Assembly (NCBI RefSeq): GCF_028369105.1
Contig: NZ_JAQNDO010000001.1
Coordinates: forward strand, 5,052,501 to 5,116,500
Reading direction: 5' to 3'
Length of the DNA: 64,000 bases
DNA from: Polyangium mundeleinium
GTDB taxonomy: Bacteria; Myxococcota_A; Polyangia; Polyangiales; Polyangiaceae
Shown: piece after piece, positions 8,086 through 16,883 of the stretch
Numbering within the stretch: position 1 is the first letter of the stretch
Layout: each line of letters starts with the position of its first letter
Position numbers and translations under genes: made by a program
The notes under the pieces: model-generated
What the model saw: the letters and a program-made list of their open reading frames with translations, nothing else
Databases searched by the model: none
Told to the model about the DNA's origin: nothing

Positions 8086-10716
8086 ATGTCCGACGGACCC
8101 AAGCCGAAGCGTGACGTGCTCGATCCCGCGCTGGCCTCGCGTTTCGCCTGGCGCATGGCGCCGCCGCCCGAAGCGCCGCCACCGCAAGCCGATGCCCCTC
8201 CGGCGCCGAACCTCGATCCGGCAGCCTCGGAAGGCTTCGCCGAACACGCGGCGCTCGTCTGCGAGGAGCTCGCGAAGGACGTGCGCAAAGCATGGGCGCT
8301 CGCGTCTCCGCCGGCGCAGGCCGCCGCCGCGGCGCGCCTGAAGCGCTTTGCGCGGCGGATCGGCTTCGAGATCCTCGGCATGTCCCGGCATCCCCTGGAG
8401 GCCGTCCGCTTGCTTCGGCTGATCGCCCGTCACATCAAGGCCACGCCGATCCGCAAGACCGACATGTTCCAGCTCGCGTGGCTGCCCATCCCGGATCGCC
8501 ACCCCGAGGTGGTCGATCTGATCGTCGAGGCCGCGCGCTCCGGCGACAAAAACCTCGCGTTCGTCGTCGATCGCACCGTGGCCGAGAAGGAGCTCGAAGG
8601 ACGTTACCCCGACCTCGGCGCGCGGCTCGCGGAGCTCGCCGACACGACGCGGGTATGGGACGTCCGCGCGCTCGCGATCCGATGGCTCTCGCTCGACGAC
8701 TATCCGGTGGCGATCCCTGCGCTTCGCCGCGCCCTCCGGACGCCCCACGCGCGCCTTCGGTATTATGCGCTCTTCATCCTCGCGCAGATGAAGGGATGGA
8801 CGCAGCGCGAGGAAGACGTGCTCTGGCTGCTCGAAGACGCCGTGCGCCACCCGCTCGACCGCGGCGCTGGGATGAGCGCCTTTGATCGCATCGACGAGTA
8901 CGAGGAGGCGCTGATCGACGCGCTCCGGGGGGCGCCCCCGGCGGAAGGGTGGAAGCCGCTCGAGATCATCGTGGAGGGCGGCGGTGCGCACATCTCCCGG
9001 GACCGACCCGGGCTCGACGCCGATTGGGCGCTGAAGGCGCTCGCCGCCGGTTATCCAGAGCGGGCCATCCACCGGATCGATCGTGTGCTCGCCGAGCCGA
9101 GCGGCCTTCATCGGTACGCCGCCATCAGCGCGCTCGTGCTCTTGCCGGAGGAGGTCGCGCGTCCGCGGCTCCTCGAGGCGGCAGGGGGCTCCGACCACGA
9201 CCTCGTCGAGCGTGTGAAGGGGATCTGGTTCGAGCGGTTCGGGGGCGCGTTGCCGGCGTCGCCCCTCGCCGGGGTGCCCGTGTTCCTGCTCGAAGGGCCG
9301 CCGAGCGATCGGTTTTCCGCGTGCCTGACCGTGCTCCGCGGCGCCTCGCAGGAGGCGCGCTTCACGATGGTGGACGCGCTGCTCGCCGAGGCGCCCGAGG
9401 CGAGCGCGCCGCCTGCGCAGCTCTCTTCGTCCCAGCGTGAAGCGCTCGCCTTGCTGCTCTTCACGTTGCGCACGTCCGGCAGGCTCTACAAGCACCCGAC
9501 GCTGGGCAACCTGGGGGAGGCCGACTGGGCCAAGCTGCTGCTCCGGCGCTTCGGCACGCTCGCGTTCGAGGGGCTCGCGAGCCTCGCGGAGGCGTCGGCC
9601 CTCGCGGGGGTCGCCCGCGGCTGGCTCGATGCGCTCACGAGCGCGGCGCGGGAAGGGATGCTTGGCCCAGCGCAGCGCGAGCGGCTGCGAGACATCGCGC
9701 GCGCGGCGCTCGCGTCGCCTGCGTGGGACAACGCGCCGGGGCCGCTCCTCACGCTCTCGGTCGTGGGGGCGCCGGAGGACTGCGTGGAGCGGCTCTGGTC
9801 GATCCTGATCGCGCCGGACGACCCCGCGGACGCACGGAGCAAGGGGGTGCGGTCGAACGCGGATGCGTCGCGATGGGCGATGATCGTGCTGCGCGACGTG
9901 ACCGAGGCCCCGTGGCTCGACGCGCGGATCGCGACGGCGGCAGGAGAGGCGCTCCAGCAGAAGCGCTTCGAGCTCTTCGATCGGCTGATGTACCTCGGGT
10001 CGGAGCGAAAGGCGGCGGAGGTGCTGGACGTCGCGCCGGCCGCCCTGTCCGCCTACGACGGCGATCCCGAGGCGTTCGGCCCGGTCTACCGCGCCGCCTT
10101 GGCGCTCGTGCAGGCCAACCGCCTCGACGATGCGTGGATCCTGTCTGCGCTCGCGCAGCCCGAGGCGCCGCTGTTTGCCCTCGCCGCGAGGCTCGTCCGC
10201 AAATCCTCGCCCGCGCCGATCCTCGAAGCGCTCACGCGCGTGCTCGCCTCGACTGCGCGAGGCGGCGCGGCGGCGGCCGAAGCGGCGTATGTGCTGGTTT
10301 GGCAGGAGATCCTCGCGGAGGACGACGCGCGGCTCCCGGGCATCCTGGATCGAGCCCCGGCCCGCGCGCGTGCCGCGATCTGCGGCGCGCTCATCGACAA
10401 CAAGGTCCCGCTCGCGAGCTACCGGCAGCACGTCGCCGCGTGCTTGATCTCGCCCGATCCACGGGTCACCCAGGAGCTGCACGATCCCTTGTGGCTCCGG
10501 AAGCCGGAGGGGATGGAGGAGCTGTTCGCCGAGGTCCTGCCGCGGGTGCAAGTGGAGGACACGCGCGATGTCATGCTCCATCTCCTCCGCGCGCCGAACG
10601 AGGCTGCGAAGTACTGGGTCGACGGAGGCGCAGACGACGAGGACGAAGACGAGGACGACTGGGAGGAGGACGAAGACGAGGACGACGACGAGGGCGATGA
10701 GGACGCCTCTTCCTGA
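8086..10716 (+). CDS. Large HEAT-like helical-repeat protein with acidic C-terminus
   Basis: An 876-aa protein without signal peptide or membrane segment. Residues 1-60 are Pro/Ala-rich. The rest is built from helical pairs of the HEAT/armadillo type, for example WDVRALAIRWLSLDDYPVAI followed by LRRALRTPHARLRYYALFIL. The last 30 residues are almost all Asp/Glu (DDEDEDEDDWEEDEDEDDD), followed by ASS. It is probably a cytoplasmic scaffold that binds proteins; the acidic tail could bind basic partners. It starts 5 nt after the lipoprotein stop and probably belongs to the FabH-like operon, although its function need not be related. It converges on mfd with 6 nt between the stops. Confidence 0.75.
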   Translation: MSDGPKPKRDVLDPALASRFAWRMAPPPEAPPPQADAPPAPNLDPAASEGFAEHAALVCEELAKDVRKAWALASPPAQAAAAARLKRFARRIGFEILGMSRHPLEAVRLLRLIARHIKATPIRKTDMFQLAWLPIPDRHPEVVDLIVEAARSGDKNLAFVVDRTVAEKELEGRYPDLGARLAELADTTRVWDVRALAIRWLSLDDYPVAIPALRRALRTPHARLRYYALFILAQMKGWTQREEDVLWLLEDAVRHPLDRGAGMSAFDRIDEYEEALIDALRGAPPAEGWKPLEIIVEGGGAHISRDRPGLDADWALKALAAGYPERAIHRIDRVLAEPSGLHRYAAISALVLLPEEVARPRLLEAAGGSDHDLVERVKGIWFERFGGALPASPLAGVPVFLLEGPPSDRFSACLTVLRGASQEARFTMVDALLAEAPEASAPPAQLSSSQREALALLLFTLRTSGRLYKHPTLGNLGEADWAKLLLRRFGTLAFEGLASLAEASALAGVARGWLDALTSAAREGMLGPAQRERLRDIARAALASPAWDNAPGPLLTLSVVGAPEDCVERLWSILIAPDDPADARSKGVRSNADASRWAMIVLRDVTEAPWLDARIATAAGEALQQKRFELFDRLMYLGSERKAAEVLDVAPAALSAYDGDPEAFGPVYRAALALVQANRLDDAWILSALAQPEAPLFALAARLVRKSSPAPILEALTRVLASTARGGAAAAEAAYVLVWQEILAEDDARLPGILDRAPARARAAICGALIDNKVPLASYRQHVAACLISPDPRVTQELHDPLWLRKPEGMEELFAEVLPRVQVEDTRDVMLHLLRAPNEAAKYWVDGGADDEDEDEDDWEEDEDEDDDEGDEDASS

Positions 10717-10722
10717 CGCGCG

Positions 10723-13700
10723 TTACGCCCCCGCCTTCATGCACGACGCGAGCTCCGCGAGGAGTTTGTCCGTCGCTTCGAGCCCGCTCGCGAAGACCTC
10801 CGTGTCCCGTGTTCTCCTCGACAAACGCATGTCCGGCGAGAGCTTGTACGGCGAGCCCTTGGGCTGCACGAGCTTCATCACCTTCGCGGGATCGAGCGGC
10901 GTGTCGTCGCGCAGGTGCAACGTCACGCCCTTCGCCGTCGCCTCACACGCGAGCGCGCGGAGCTTCCGGAGCTCGGTCTTGAGGCTCATCAGGTGCACGA
11001 GCCTTCGTGCCTCGATCGGCGGCGAGCCGAAGCGATCCTCCATCTCGTTCGCGAGATCCTGCACCTCGTCCGGGCTCGATGCGCTCGCGAGGCGCTTGTA
11101 GAAGGACAAACGCACGCCGACATCGGACACGTAGTCCTCGGGCAAGAGCGCGTCCGCGTCGAAGGCGAGCTCGGGGTCGACCTCGTGCACCACGGGCTCG
11201 CCCTGGAGCTCGTGCACGGCCTCGTCGAGCATCTGGCAGAAGAGCTCGAAGCCGACCTGCGCCACGTTGCCGCTCTGCTCGGCGCCGAGGATGTCGCCCG
11301 AGCCGCGCAGCTCCAGATCGAGCGAGGCGATCTGGAAGCCCGAGCCGAGCTCGGTGTGCCGCTCCAGCGCCTCGATGCGCGAGCGGGACTCGTCGGTCAT
11401 CGCGTTCGCGGGCGGGACGACGAGGTAACAATAGGCGCGCTCCTTCGAGCGGCCCACGCGGCCGCGGAGCTGGTAGAGCTGCGAGAGGCCGAACATGTCG
11501 GCGCGATCGACGATCATCGTGTTCGCGCGTGGGATGTCGAGGCCGCTCTCGATGATCGCCGTCGAGCACAGGATGTCGTAGCGGCCCTCGACGAAGTCGA
11601 GCATCGCCTGCTCCAGCGTGGTCTCGCTCATCTGCCCGTGCGCGATCGTGATGCGCGCCGAGGGCACGAGCTCCTGGAGCCGCGCGGCCCGCTCGTAGAG
11701 GCCCTCGACGCGGTTGTACACGTAAAACACCTGCCCGCCGCGGCCGAGCTCGCGCTCGACGGCCTCGCGCAGGACGTTCTCGTCGTGCCGCGTGACGATC
11801 GTCCGGATCGCGCGGCGCTCCGCGGGCGGCGTGGTGATGATGGACATGTCGCGCAGCCCCGTGACGGCCATCTGGAGCGTGCGCGGGATCGGCGTCGCCG
11901 TGAGCGTGAGGACGTCGACGTTCGTCTTCAGCGCCTTGATGCGCTCCTTGTGCGTCACGCCAAACCGCTGCTCCTCGTCCACCACGAGCAGGCCGAGCTT
12001 CTTGAAGTGGACGTCCTTGGAGAGCAAACGATGCGTGCCGATGACGACGTCGACCTTGCCGTCACGCAGGCCCCGCGTAACCTCGTCCTGCTCCTTGTTC
12101 GACTGGAAGCGCGACATGGCCCGGACTTCGAGCGCGTACGGGCTCATGCGGGCCTTGAAGTTCAGGTAGTGCTGCTGCGCGAGCACGGTCGTCGGGCAGA
12201 GGACAGCGACCTGGCGGCCCGAAGCGGCCACGCGGAACGCGGCGCGGATCGCGACCTCGGTCTTGCCGAAGCCGACATCGCCGCAGACGAGCCGATCCAT
12301 CGGGCGTGCGGCTTCGAGATCGGAGGAGACCTCGCCGATCGCGCGGGCCTGATCGGGCGTCTCGTCGAAGGGGAACGTCGCCTCGAACGCGGCGTAGTCG
12401 TCGTCGGGCGGAGCCGTGGGTTCGCCGATCGCGCTCCTTCGCTCGGCGTAGAGGCGGAGCAGCTCGTCGGCCATCTTGCGAAGGCTCTTCTCGACTTTGG
12501 CCTTCGTCTTGGCAAACGTTTGTCCGCCGAGCCTGTCGAGCTTGGGCGCGCCCTCGCCGCCCTGAAACTTCTGGATCTGGTTGAGGCGATAGACGGGCAG
12601 GTAGAGTTTGTCGCCGCCCGCATACTCGACCGTGATGAGGTCGACGACCATGCCGCCGACCTGCTTGTGCACGAGCCCGTGGTAGCGGCCGATGCCGTGA
12701 TCGGCGTGCACGACGTAGTCGCCGACGGAGAGGTTGCGCAGGTCTTCGAGGAAGGGTCGGGCCGAGGCCTTCGTGTCCTTGCCGCCACGCGCGGCGCGCC
12801 GATGCGCGCGGGCGCCGAAGACCTCTTCCTCGGTGACGAGCGCGAGGAGCTCTGCCGGCGCGACGACACCCCGCGCGAGCCCCCCTCGCACGACGAGCGC
12901 GGTGCGCGCGGCCTCGGCATCCTGCTCGTCGAGGAGCGAGGGGTCGAACGCGCCGAGGCGGGCGCGGACGCGGACGCCCTGGTGGCGCAGGAGCGTGACG
13001 AGGCGCTCGACCTGCGTCTCCGCGCGCGCCGCGACGACGACGCGCATGCCGTGCTCTTGCCAGGCGAGGATGCGGCGCACGAGCGGATCGAGCGCGCCGG
13101 TCTTCCCCCGGGAAGCACGCGCGGCCTTGATGGCGCGTTCGAGGTCGCCCTGATCGAAGGTGGCGAGCGAGGGCGCCTCCTCCGGCGCGACCTCGAAACG
13201 TTCGAGGGACGCAGGATCCGGCGCGTCTCCGGCGATCCCGGTCCGATGGAGCGCGACGTGCGTGCGGCCTTCGATCCACGCGGCGATGCCGCCCTCGGTC
13301 TCGTAGAACGCGTCGAGCGGGAAGTGCGCGTCACGTGACTTGTGGGCGAGATCGGCCAGGGCGCGGCCGAGCTCGTCGCGCAAGGATCGCGTGATCGCCG
13401 CGGGATCTTCGAGCACGACGATGGCGTCGTCGGGCAGGTACGAGGCGAGCGGCGCGAGGTCGAGGTACGCCGGGAGAAACCCTTCGGCCCCGAAGAACGT
13501 GCGACCACTCGTGACGTCGTCGACGAGGGCGCGGGCCTTCACCGACGGAAGATCGACCGCATCACACGCGGCCCGCACGCGCTCGCGGGCGCGGGACTCG
13601 TTCTCGGGCGTGAGCACGGCCTCGCGCGCCTGCGGGAGCCAGACCTCCTTGATGTCGGCGATCGTCTTTTGTCCTTCGGGGTCAAACGATTTGATCCCCA

Positions 13701-14472
13701 TGACGAGGTCGCCGTAAAACTCGATGCGCGCGGGAAAACTCGCGTTCGGCGGCCAGACGTCGAGCAGGGCGCCACGCACGGCGAAGGTGCCGGGGTCCTC
13801 GACGAGCGGGCTCCGGACGTAGCCGGCCTGCGCGAGCCTGCGGATCAAGGCGTCCCGCTCGATCTCCTGCTCGGTCACGACGAGCTCGGCATGCTCGAGG
13901 ACCTCCGGCTGCGGGACGACCTTGCGGGCGAAGGCGGAGACGGGACAAACGAGCGCGCGCCACGGCAGATCCACGGCGAGGTGGAAGAGCGCGGCGAGGC
14001 GGGCCTCGGCGCCGCGGCGATCGGGGTTCACGTCGGCGTAGGGGCTCGACTCGTTCGGCGGGAAGAGCAGGACCTCGCCGAGCGTGGTCTTGCCCGCGTC
14101 CGGCTCCTCGGCATCCGCGCCGGCGAGCAGAAACGATGCGTCGGCGTGGAGGGCGCGCGCGGCTTCGAGATCCGCCGTGACGGCGATGATCTTTCGGCGC
14201 GTGGCTTTCGCGAGGGCGCGGAGGACGAGCGCGGTGGCGCCGCCCGCGACGGAGACGACGTGGATCGTGGGACCCTTCGCGCCGAGGACACGCGCGGCGA
14301 GATCACGCGTTGCGGTGATCGGCCGATCGAGCGGGAGTTCGTACGAGGGGAGGGGCTCGACCGGCGTTAGATCGGGGCGATCGAGTTCGACGTCGAGGGC
14401 CTCGACACCGGCGATCTCGCCGAGGGAAGCGCGGAGCTCTGCGCCCCTGGTTGCCTTTTCGGTCGCGGGCAT
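10723..14472 (-). CDS. mfd: Transcription-repair coupling factor Mfd
   Basis: A 1249-aa protein, slightly longer than the usual 1150-1200. The N-terminal part carries the UvrB-like damage-recognition homology module (LLDVWPPNASFPARIEFYG). The RNA polymerase-interaction region contains DYVVHADHGIGRYHGL. The SF2 translocase follows, with GDVGFGKTEVA (Walker A lysine at residue 737), VVDEEQRFGV (DEEQ box), TLTATPIPRTL and LRGRVGRSKERAYCYL (motif VI). The C-terminal region includes GSGDILGAEQSG and the TRCF domain. Mfd removes RNA polymerase stalled at DNA lesions and recruits UvrA. The ATG at 14472 gives a normal N-terminus; the open frame upstream overlaps another gene and has no Mfd-like sequence. 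The 35-bp spacing from the gene upstream allows co-transcription. Confidence 0.96.
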   Translation of the reverse strand: MPATEKATRGAELRASLGEIAGVEALDVELDRPDLTPVEPLPSYELPLDRPITATRDLAARVLGAKGPTIHVVSVAGGATALVLRALAKATRRKIIAVTADLEAARALHADASFLLAGADAEEPDAGKTTLGEVLLFPPNESSPYADVNPDRRGAEARLAALFHLAVDLPWRALVCPVSAFARKVVPQPEVLEHAELVVTEQEIERDALIRRLAQAGYVRSPLVEDPGTFAVRGALLDVWPPNASFPARIEFYGDLVMGIKSFDPEGQKTIADIKEVWLPQAREAVLTPENESRARERVRAACDAVDLPSVKARALVDDVTSGRTFFGAEGFLPAYLDLAPLASYLPDDAIVVLEDPAAITRSLRDELGRALADLAHKSRDAHFPLDAFYETEGGIAAWIEGRTHVALHRTGIAGDAPDPASLERFEVAPEEAPSLATFDQGDLERAIKAARASRGKTGALDPLVRRILAWQEHGMRVVVAARAETQVERLVTLLRHQGVRVRARLGAFDPSLLDEQDAEAARTALVVRGGLARGVVAPAELLALVTEEEVFGARAHRRAARGGKDTKASARPFLEDLRNLSVGDYVVHADHGIGRYHGLVHKQVGGMVVDLITVEYAGGDKLYLPVYRLNQIQKFQGGEGAPKLDRLGGQTFAKTKAKVEKSLRKMADELLRLYAERRSAIGEPTAPPDDDYAAFEATFPFDETPDQARAIGEVSSDLEAARPMDRLVCGDVGFGKTEVAIRAAFRVAASGRQVAVLCPTTVLAQQHYLNFKARMSPYALEVRAMSRFQSNKEQDEVTRGLRDGKVDVVIGTHRLLSKDVHFKKLGLLVVDEEQRFGVTHKERIKALKTNVDVLTLTATPIPRTLQMAVTGLRDMSIITTPPAERRAIRTIVTRHDENVLREAVERELGRGGQVFYVYNRVEGLYERAARLQELVPSARITIAHGQMSETTLEQAMLDFVEGRYDILCSTAIIESGLDIPRANTMIVDRADMFGLSQLYQLRGRVGRSKERAYCYLVVPPANAMTDESRSRIEALERHTELGSGFQIASLDLELRGSGDILGAEQSGNVAQVGFELFCQMLDEAVHELQGEPVVHEVDPELAFDADALLPEDYVSDVGVRLSFYKRLASASSPDEVQDLANEMEDRFGSPPIEARRLVHLMSLKTELRKLRALACEATAKGVTLHLRDDTPLDPAKVMKLVQPKGSPYKLSPDMRLSRRTRDTEVFASGLEATDKLLAELASCMKAGA

Positions 14473-14507
14473 CGTTCGCCGCGGGTGTAGCACGAAGCGT
14501 GCGGGGA

Positions 14508-15545
14508 CTACGGAGCCGAGATGTACGGCTCGGCCACCCAATACTGCTCGCCGTTGGACATCGTCACGAAGTACTGACCTTGTGCGATTTGCGCGACCGT
14601 CCCCGGGTACTTGTTTCCGTCCGACCACGCGACGAGCACGGCCGATCCGACGCCCGGTTTGGACAGGCTCCTGCCGAACGAATCGAGCGCGTGGCCGAGC
14701 TTGTCGAACCCGCTCTTGAGCGCGCCGCCGACGGCGTGGGCCGCGTCGCTCGCCTCTTGCTCTAGGGTCTTCGGCTGTTGCACGGGAGCGGGAACGGCAG
14801 CGGGAGCGGGAACGGGCTCGGGTGTAGGAACGGCAGCGGGAGCGGGAACGGCAGCGGGAGCGGGAACGGCAGCGAGCGCGGGCGCAGGAATGGCGGCGGG
14901 CGTGGGCGCGGGCGCAGGCACGGCAGCGAGCGCAGGCGCAGGAACGGCAGCGAGCGCAGGCGCAGGAATGGAGGCGGGCGTGGGGTCGTCCGCGGGGGCC
15001 GCGGGGGCCTCCGAGGGGGGCGCGTAGGCCGTGGCTTGTGTGCCAATCAGCGTGGCGAGCGTGGGAATGGGGCGACGCTCGCCGCCGCGGTGCAGGCGCA
15101 AAAGCTCCTGCTCGACGGCGCACACGTACGCGACGAACTGCTGCATGTCGCGGGACATGGCGGCGTTCCAGTGGAACGCGATCTGCGTGTAGCGGAAGAG
15201 ATCCAGGTCCTGGCGCGCGAGCGTGGACGAGAGGCCCGCGTGCATGATCTGCGCGGAGAGCCCGACGTACTCCTCGAACGAGAGCGCGGGCGCGGCGCCC
15301 TTGGCGCGGCCGAGCGCGGCCTGGTAGGCCGGGACGAACCGCACGGCGATGGCGCCGCCGAGCGCGGGATCCTCGAGCCGCGCGAGCCAGCCCGCATGCG
15401 CGGCGAGCCAGTCCTCGCGGGAGACGTTTTTCGATTGCACGACGCGCGCGCAGGCGTCGGCGTCGTCAGGGTGATCCGCGCAGAGGGCGCGAAGCTCGGC
15501 GTATTGCTCCAGCGAGAGGCCGGCGATGGGCGCGAGGGGATCCAT
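14508..15545 (-). CDS. Hypothetical protein with Pro-Ala repeat linker and SH3/Tudor-like C-terminus
   Basis: A 345-aa cytoplasmic protein of unknown function. Residues 1-160 are helical and contain two similar motifs (LSLEQYAELRALCAD and LSFEEYVGLSAQI), suggesting an internal duplication. Residues 175-250 are a Pro/Ala linker built from repeats such as IPAPALAAVPAPA, reflected in an imperfect 18-30 bp DNA repeat. The C-terminal 55 residues (GSAVLVAWSDGNKYPGTVAQ and what follows) look like an Agenet/Tudor or SH3-like barrel, with an aromatic pair at the end (QYWVAEPYI). Similar C-terminal modules occur in myxobacterial proteins of unknown role. It is upstream of mfd on the same strand. Confidence 0.75.
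   Translation of the reverse strand: MDPLAPIAGLSLEQYAELRALCADHPDDADACARVVQSKNVSREDWLAAHAGWLARLEDPALGGAIAVRFVPAYQAALGRAKGAAPALSFEEYVGLSAQIMHAGLSSTLARQDLDLFRYTQIAFHWNAAMSRDMQQFVAYVCAVEQELLRLHRGGERRPIPTLATLIGTQATAYAPPSEAPAAPADDPTPASIPAPALAAVPAPALAAVPAPAPTPAAIPAPALAAVPAPAAVPAPAAVPTPEPVPAPAAVPAPVQQPKTLEQEASDAAHAVGGALKSGFDKLGHALDSFGRSLSKPGVGSAVLVAWSDGNKYPGTVAQIAQGQYFVTMSNGEQYWVAEPYISAP
14770..14990. repeat. Degenerate coding repeat in the Pro-Ala linker
   Basis: Imperfect tandem units such as gcgggagcgggaacggca recur within the coding sequence of the hypothetical gene 14508-15545. They encode alternating Pro-Ala-Pro and Ala-Ala-Val/Ile steps. The units vary in length and are likely to be unstable between strains. 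Confidence 0.7.
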
Positions 15546-15655
15546 GCGCGCGGAGGGAAGCCGGGGTGCGGCGAGGGGTCAAGGGGGAGCAAAACCTCGT
15601 CGAGGCGGAAGACCCGCTCTCGCAATGGCCACGGGGTCCCGCAATCGCGAGGGGC

Positions 15656-16039
15656 TCAATTCAACGTCTCGCCGCCGCCGTCCCCGCGTCCCGCTCCGAA
15701 AATCGCGTCCCAGTTTGCCCGGTACGCGTCCGTCGCGACCTGCGCCGGGCCCGATCGGGGCGCCTCCGGGGGTCTCGGGCTCTTCACGAGGACCTCGACG
15801 TCATAGAAACGCTCGTGCTCTTTGCGTTGCGACAGCTTCACGACGTCGCCGTGCACCGGCGCGCCTTCGCGCATGTTGCGGATCGCGCCGAGCTCCACGT
15901 TGCCCTCGCGCAGCCGCAGCACGTGGTAGCCCTGTCCGTCGGACATCGGGCTGTGGATCATCACCACGTCCTCGGCCTTCGACTCCGTCACCTCGCTCTT
16001 GGCGGACGGCGGCTCGGGCGCTTCAGGCTCGTCACTCAC
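15656..16039 (-). CDS. Small hypothetical soluble protein
   Basis: A 127-aa protein with an acidic, Pro-rich N-terminus and a central beta-rich region (YHVLRLREGNVELGAIRNM, then a short GAPVHGDVVKL strand) resembling an SH3- or Agenet-like small barrel. The C-terminal tail ends in a helix, YRANWDAIFGAG, then a Gly-rich run. It is not recognised as a named family. It is the middle of three same-strand genes between the DUF2325 gene and the Pro-Ala repeat gene; gaps of 83 and 110 bp leave operon membership open. Confidence 0.65.
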   Translation of the reverse strand: MSDEPEAPEPPSAKSEVTESKAEDVVMIHSPMSDGQGYHVLRLREGNVELGAIRNMREGAPVHGDVVKLSQRKEHERFYDVEVLVKSPRPPEAPRSGPAQVATDAYRANWDAIFGAGRGDGGGETLN

Positions 16040-16122
16040 GCGGGAAGCTTGTCACGTTTCGGGCAGATCGCAGCCGCGATGCGCCCCGGCTTCGCTCGGG
16101 AAGGCCGAGCACACGCGGCGTG

Positions 16123-16491
16123 TCACGCACCGAGCAGGGCCGCTTCGTAGCCCGTGCCCACCGAGCCGTCTGCGTGGAAGAGGCCTTTCGCCGTCGCCTG
16201 GTCGATGGCCTCGAGCAATCGCGCGAAGCGGGCGATGCCGCTTTTGCGCAGGAGGAGCGTTCCGCGGCCGCGCTGGCGTGCGAGCTTGCGCGCGAGCTGG
16301 ACGGCGCCGTGGCTGTTCGTCTCCGTCAGGATCACGATGATCTGGCAGCGCTCCACGAGCCCCTCGAGCGATTGCGCCCCACGGCCGCGCACGTCGCCTC
16401 GGTGATATTCGAGCTCGTGCCCGGCCGCCTTCGCGAGCCGCTCCAGTTGCACCTCGTAACGCTCGACTCCCCCGATCCAACCAATGCGCAT
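16123..16491 (-). CDS. DUF2325 domain protein
   Basis: A 122-aa protein covering a whole DUF2325 domain: GWIGGVERYEVQLERLA at the start, a basic 'YHRGD' turn, CQIIVILTETNSHGAVQLAR (the conserved 'vSH' step) and LLLRKSGIARFARLLEAI at the end. DUF2325 proteins are small Rossmann-like proteins of unknown biochemistry, often found with CheY-like or DNA-related genes. The ATG at 16491 lies 57 bp from a perfect 12-bp palindrome that could be an operator. The family call is from the motif pattern. Confidence 0.8.
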   Translation of the reverse strand: MRIGWIGGVERYEVQLERLAKAAGHELEYHRGDVRGRGAQSLEGLVERCQIIVILTETNSHGAVQLARKLARQRGRGTLLLRKSGIARFARLLEAIDQATAKGLFHADGSVGTGYEAALLGA

Positions 16492-16548
16492 GGGGCCTCC
16501 TCGACGGCCACCCCAAGAAGCAACTCGGTGCTCCCGGTAGCCGACTGT

Positions 16549-16560
16549 CCGCTATAGCGG
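16549..16560. promoter_or_regulatory. Perfect 12-bp palindrome upstream of the DUF2325 gene
   Basis: CCGCTATAGCGG lies in the divergent region between the DUF2325 gene (-) and the PilZ gene (+). It is flanked by two copies of gactgtcc. The position, 57 bp from the - strand start, suits an operator. No regulator is assigned. Confidence 0.4.
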
Positions 16561-16883
16561 ATGATCTAAGGTTCCGTAGCGGGACTGTCCAGGCCTTTCC
16601 GTCGTCATCACGGAAAAAAGTCCGCGATGGCGGAGCCTGGACCAGGTCCCTGCGCCCTGACGGGGGCGCCGGTCTCGTCCGCTCTTCGGGACAACCTGCG
16701 CGGGGGCGGTTTCTTCCCGACACGCAAACTTGGCCCTCTTCCTCGGGGTGACTTAGTCGGGGCGAAAGCGAGTGAGCCGCGTGGGGCGCGGCAGGGACGG
16801 GGTCTGTCCAGTCCCTACCGGTTGGCGTTTGGAGCTGCGCTCGGACAAGCCGAGCAGCGCCCCAAGCCCCTTGGAGGATTGTC
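16561..16883. other. Long leader region of the PilZ gene without an assigned element
   Basis: About 320 bp without a gene. It contains a small hairpin (CCGCG-tgggg-CGCGG), an ACGCAAA stretch near 16724 and a good ribosome binding site (GGAGG, 16873-16877) for the PilZ gene. The ACGCAAA prompted a check for a c-di-GMP (GEMM) riboswitch, but the rest of that consensus was not found. No RNA gene is called. Confidence 0.45.

Noticed and set aside
8035-10581. 848-aa - strand frame opposite the HEAT-like protein
   Set aside because: Composition is Arg/Gly/Leu-biased, with no domain motif. The + strand frame has a normal start in operon context.
10915-13338. 807-aa + strand frame opposite mfd
   Set aside because: It is antisense to a conserved mfd with all helicase motifs; the translated sequence has no recognisable domain.
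16580-16606. Hairpin TTTCCGT...ACGGAAA as a terminator
   Set aside because: It is followed by A residues on the + strand and preceded by T residues on the - strand, so it lacks a usable U tract in either direction.
16620-16883. Possible c-di-GMP (GEMM-type) riboswitch before the PilZ gene
   Set aside because: An ACGCAAA stretch near 16724 recalls the GEMM core, and a c-di-GMP link would suit a PilZ gene. The tetraloop, second helix and GG-GTTACC-type segment are not present, so it is not called.
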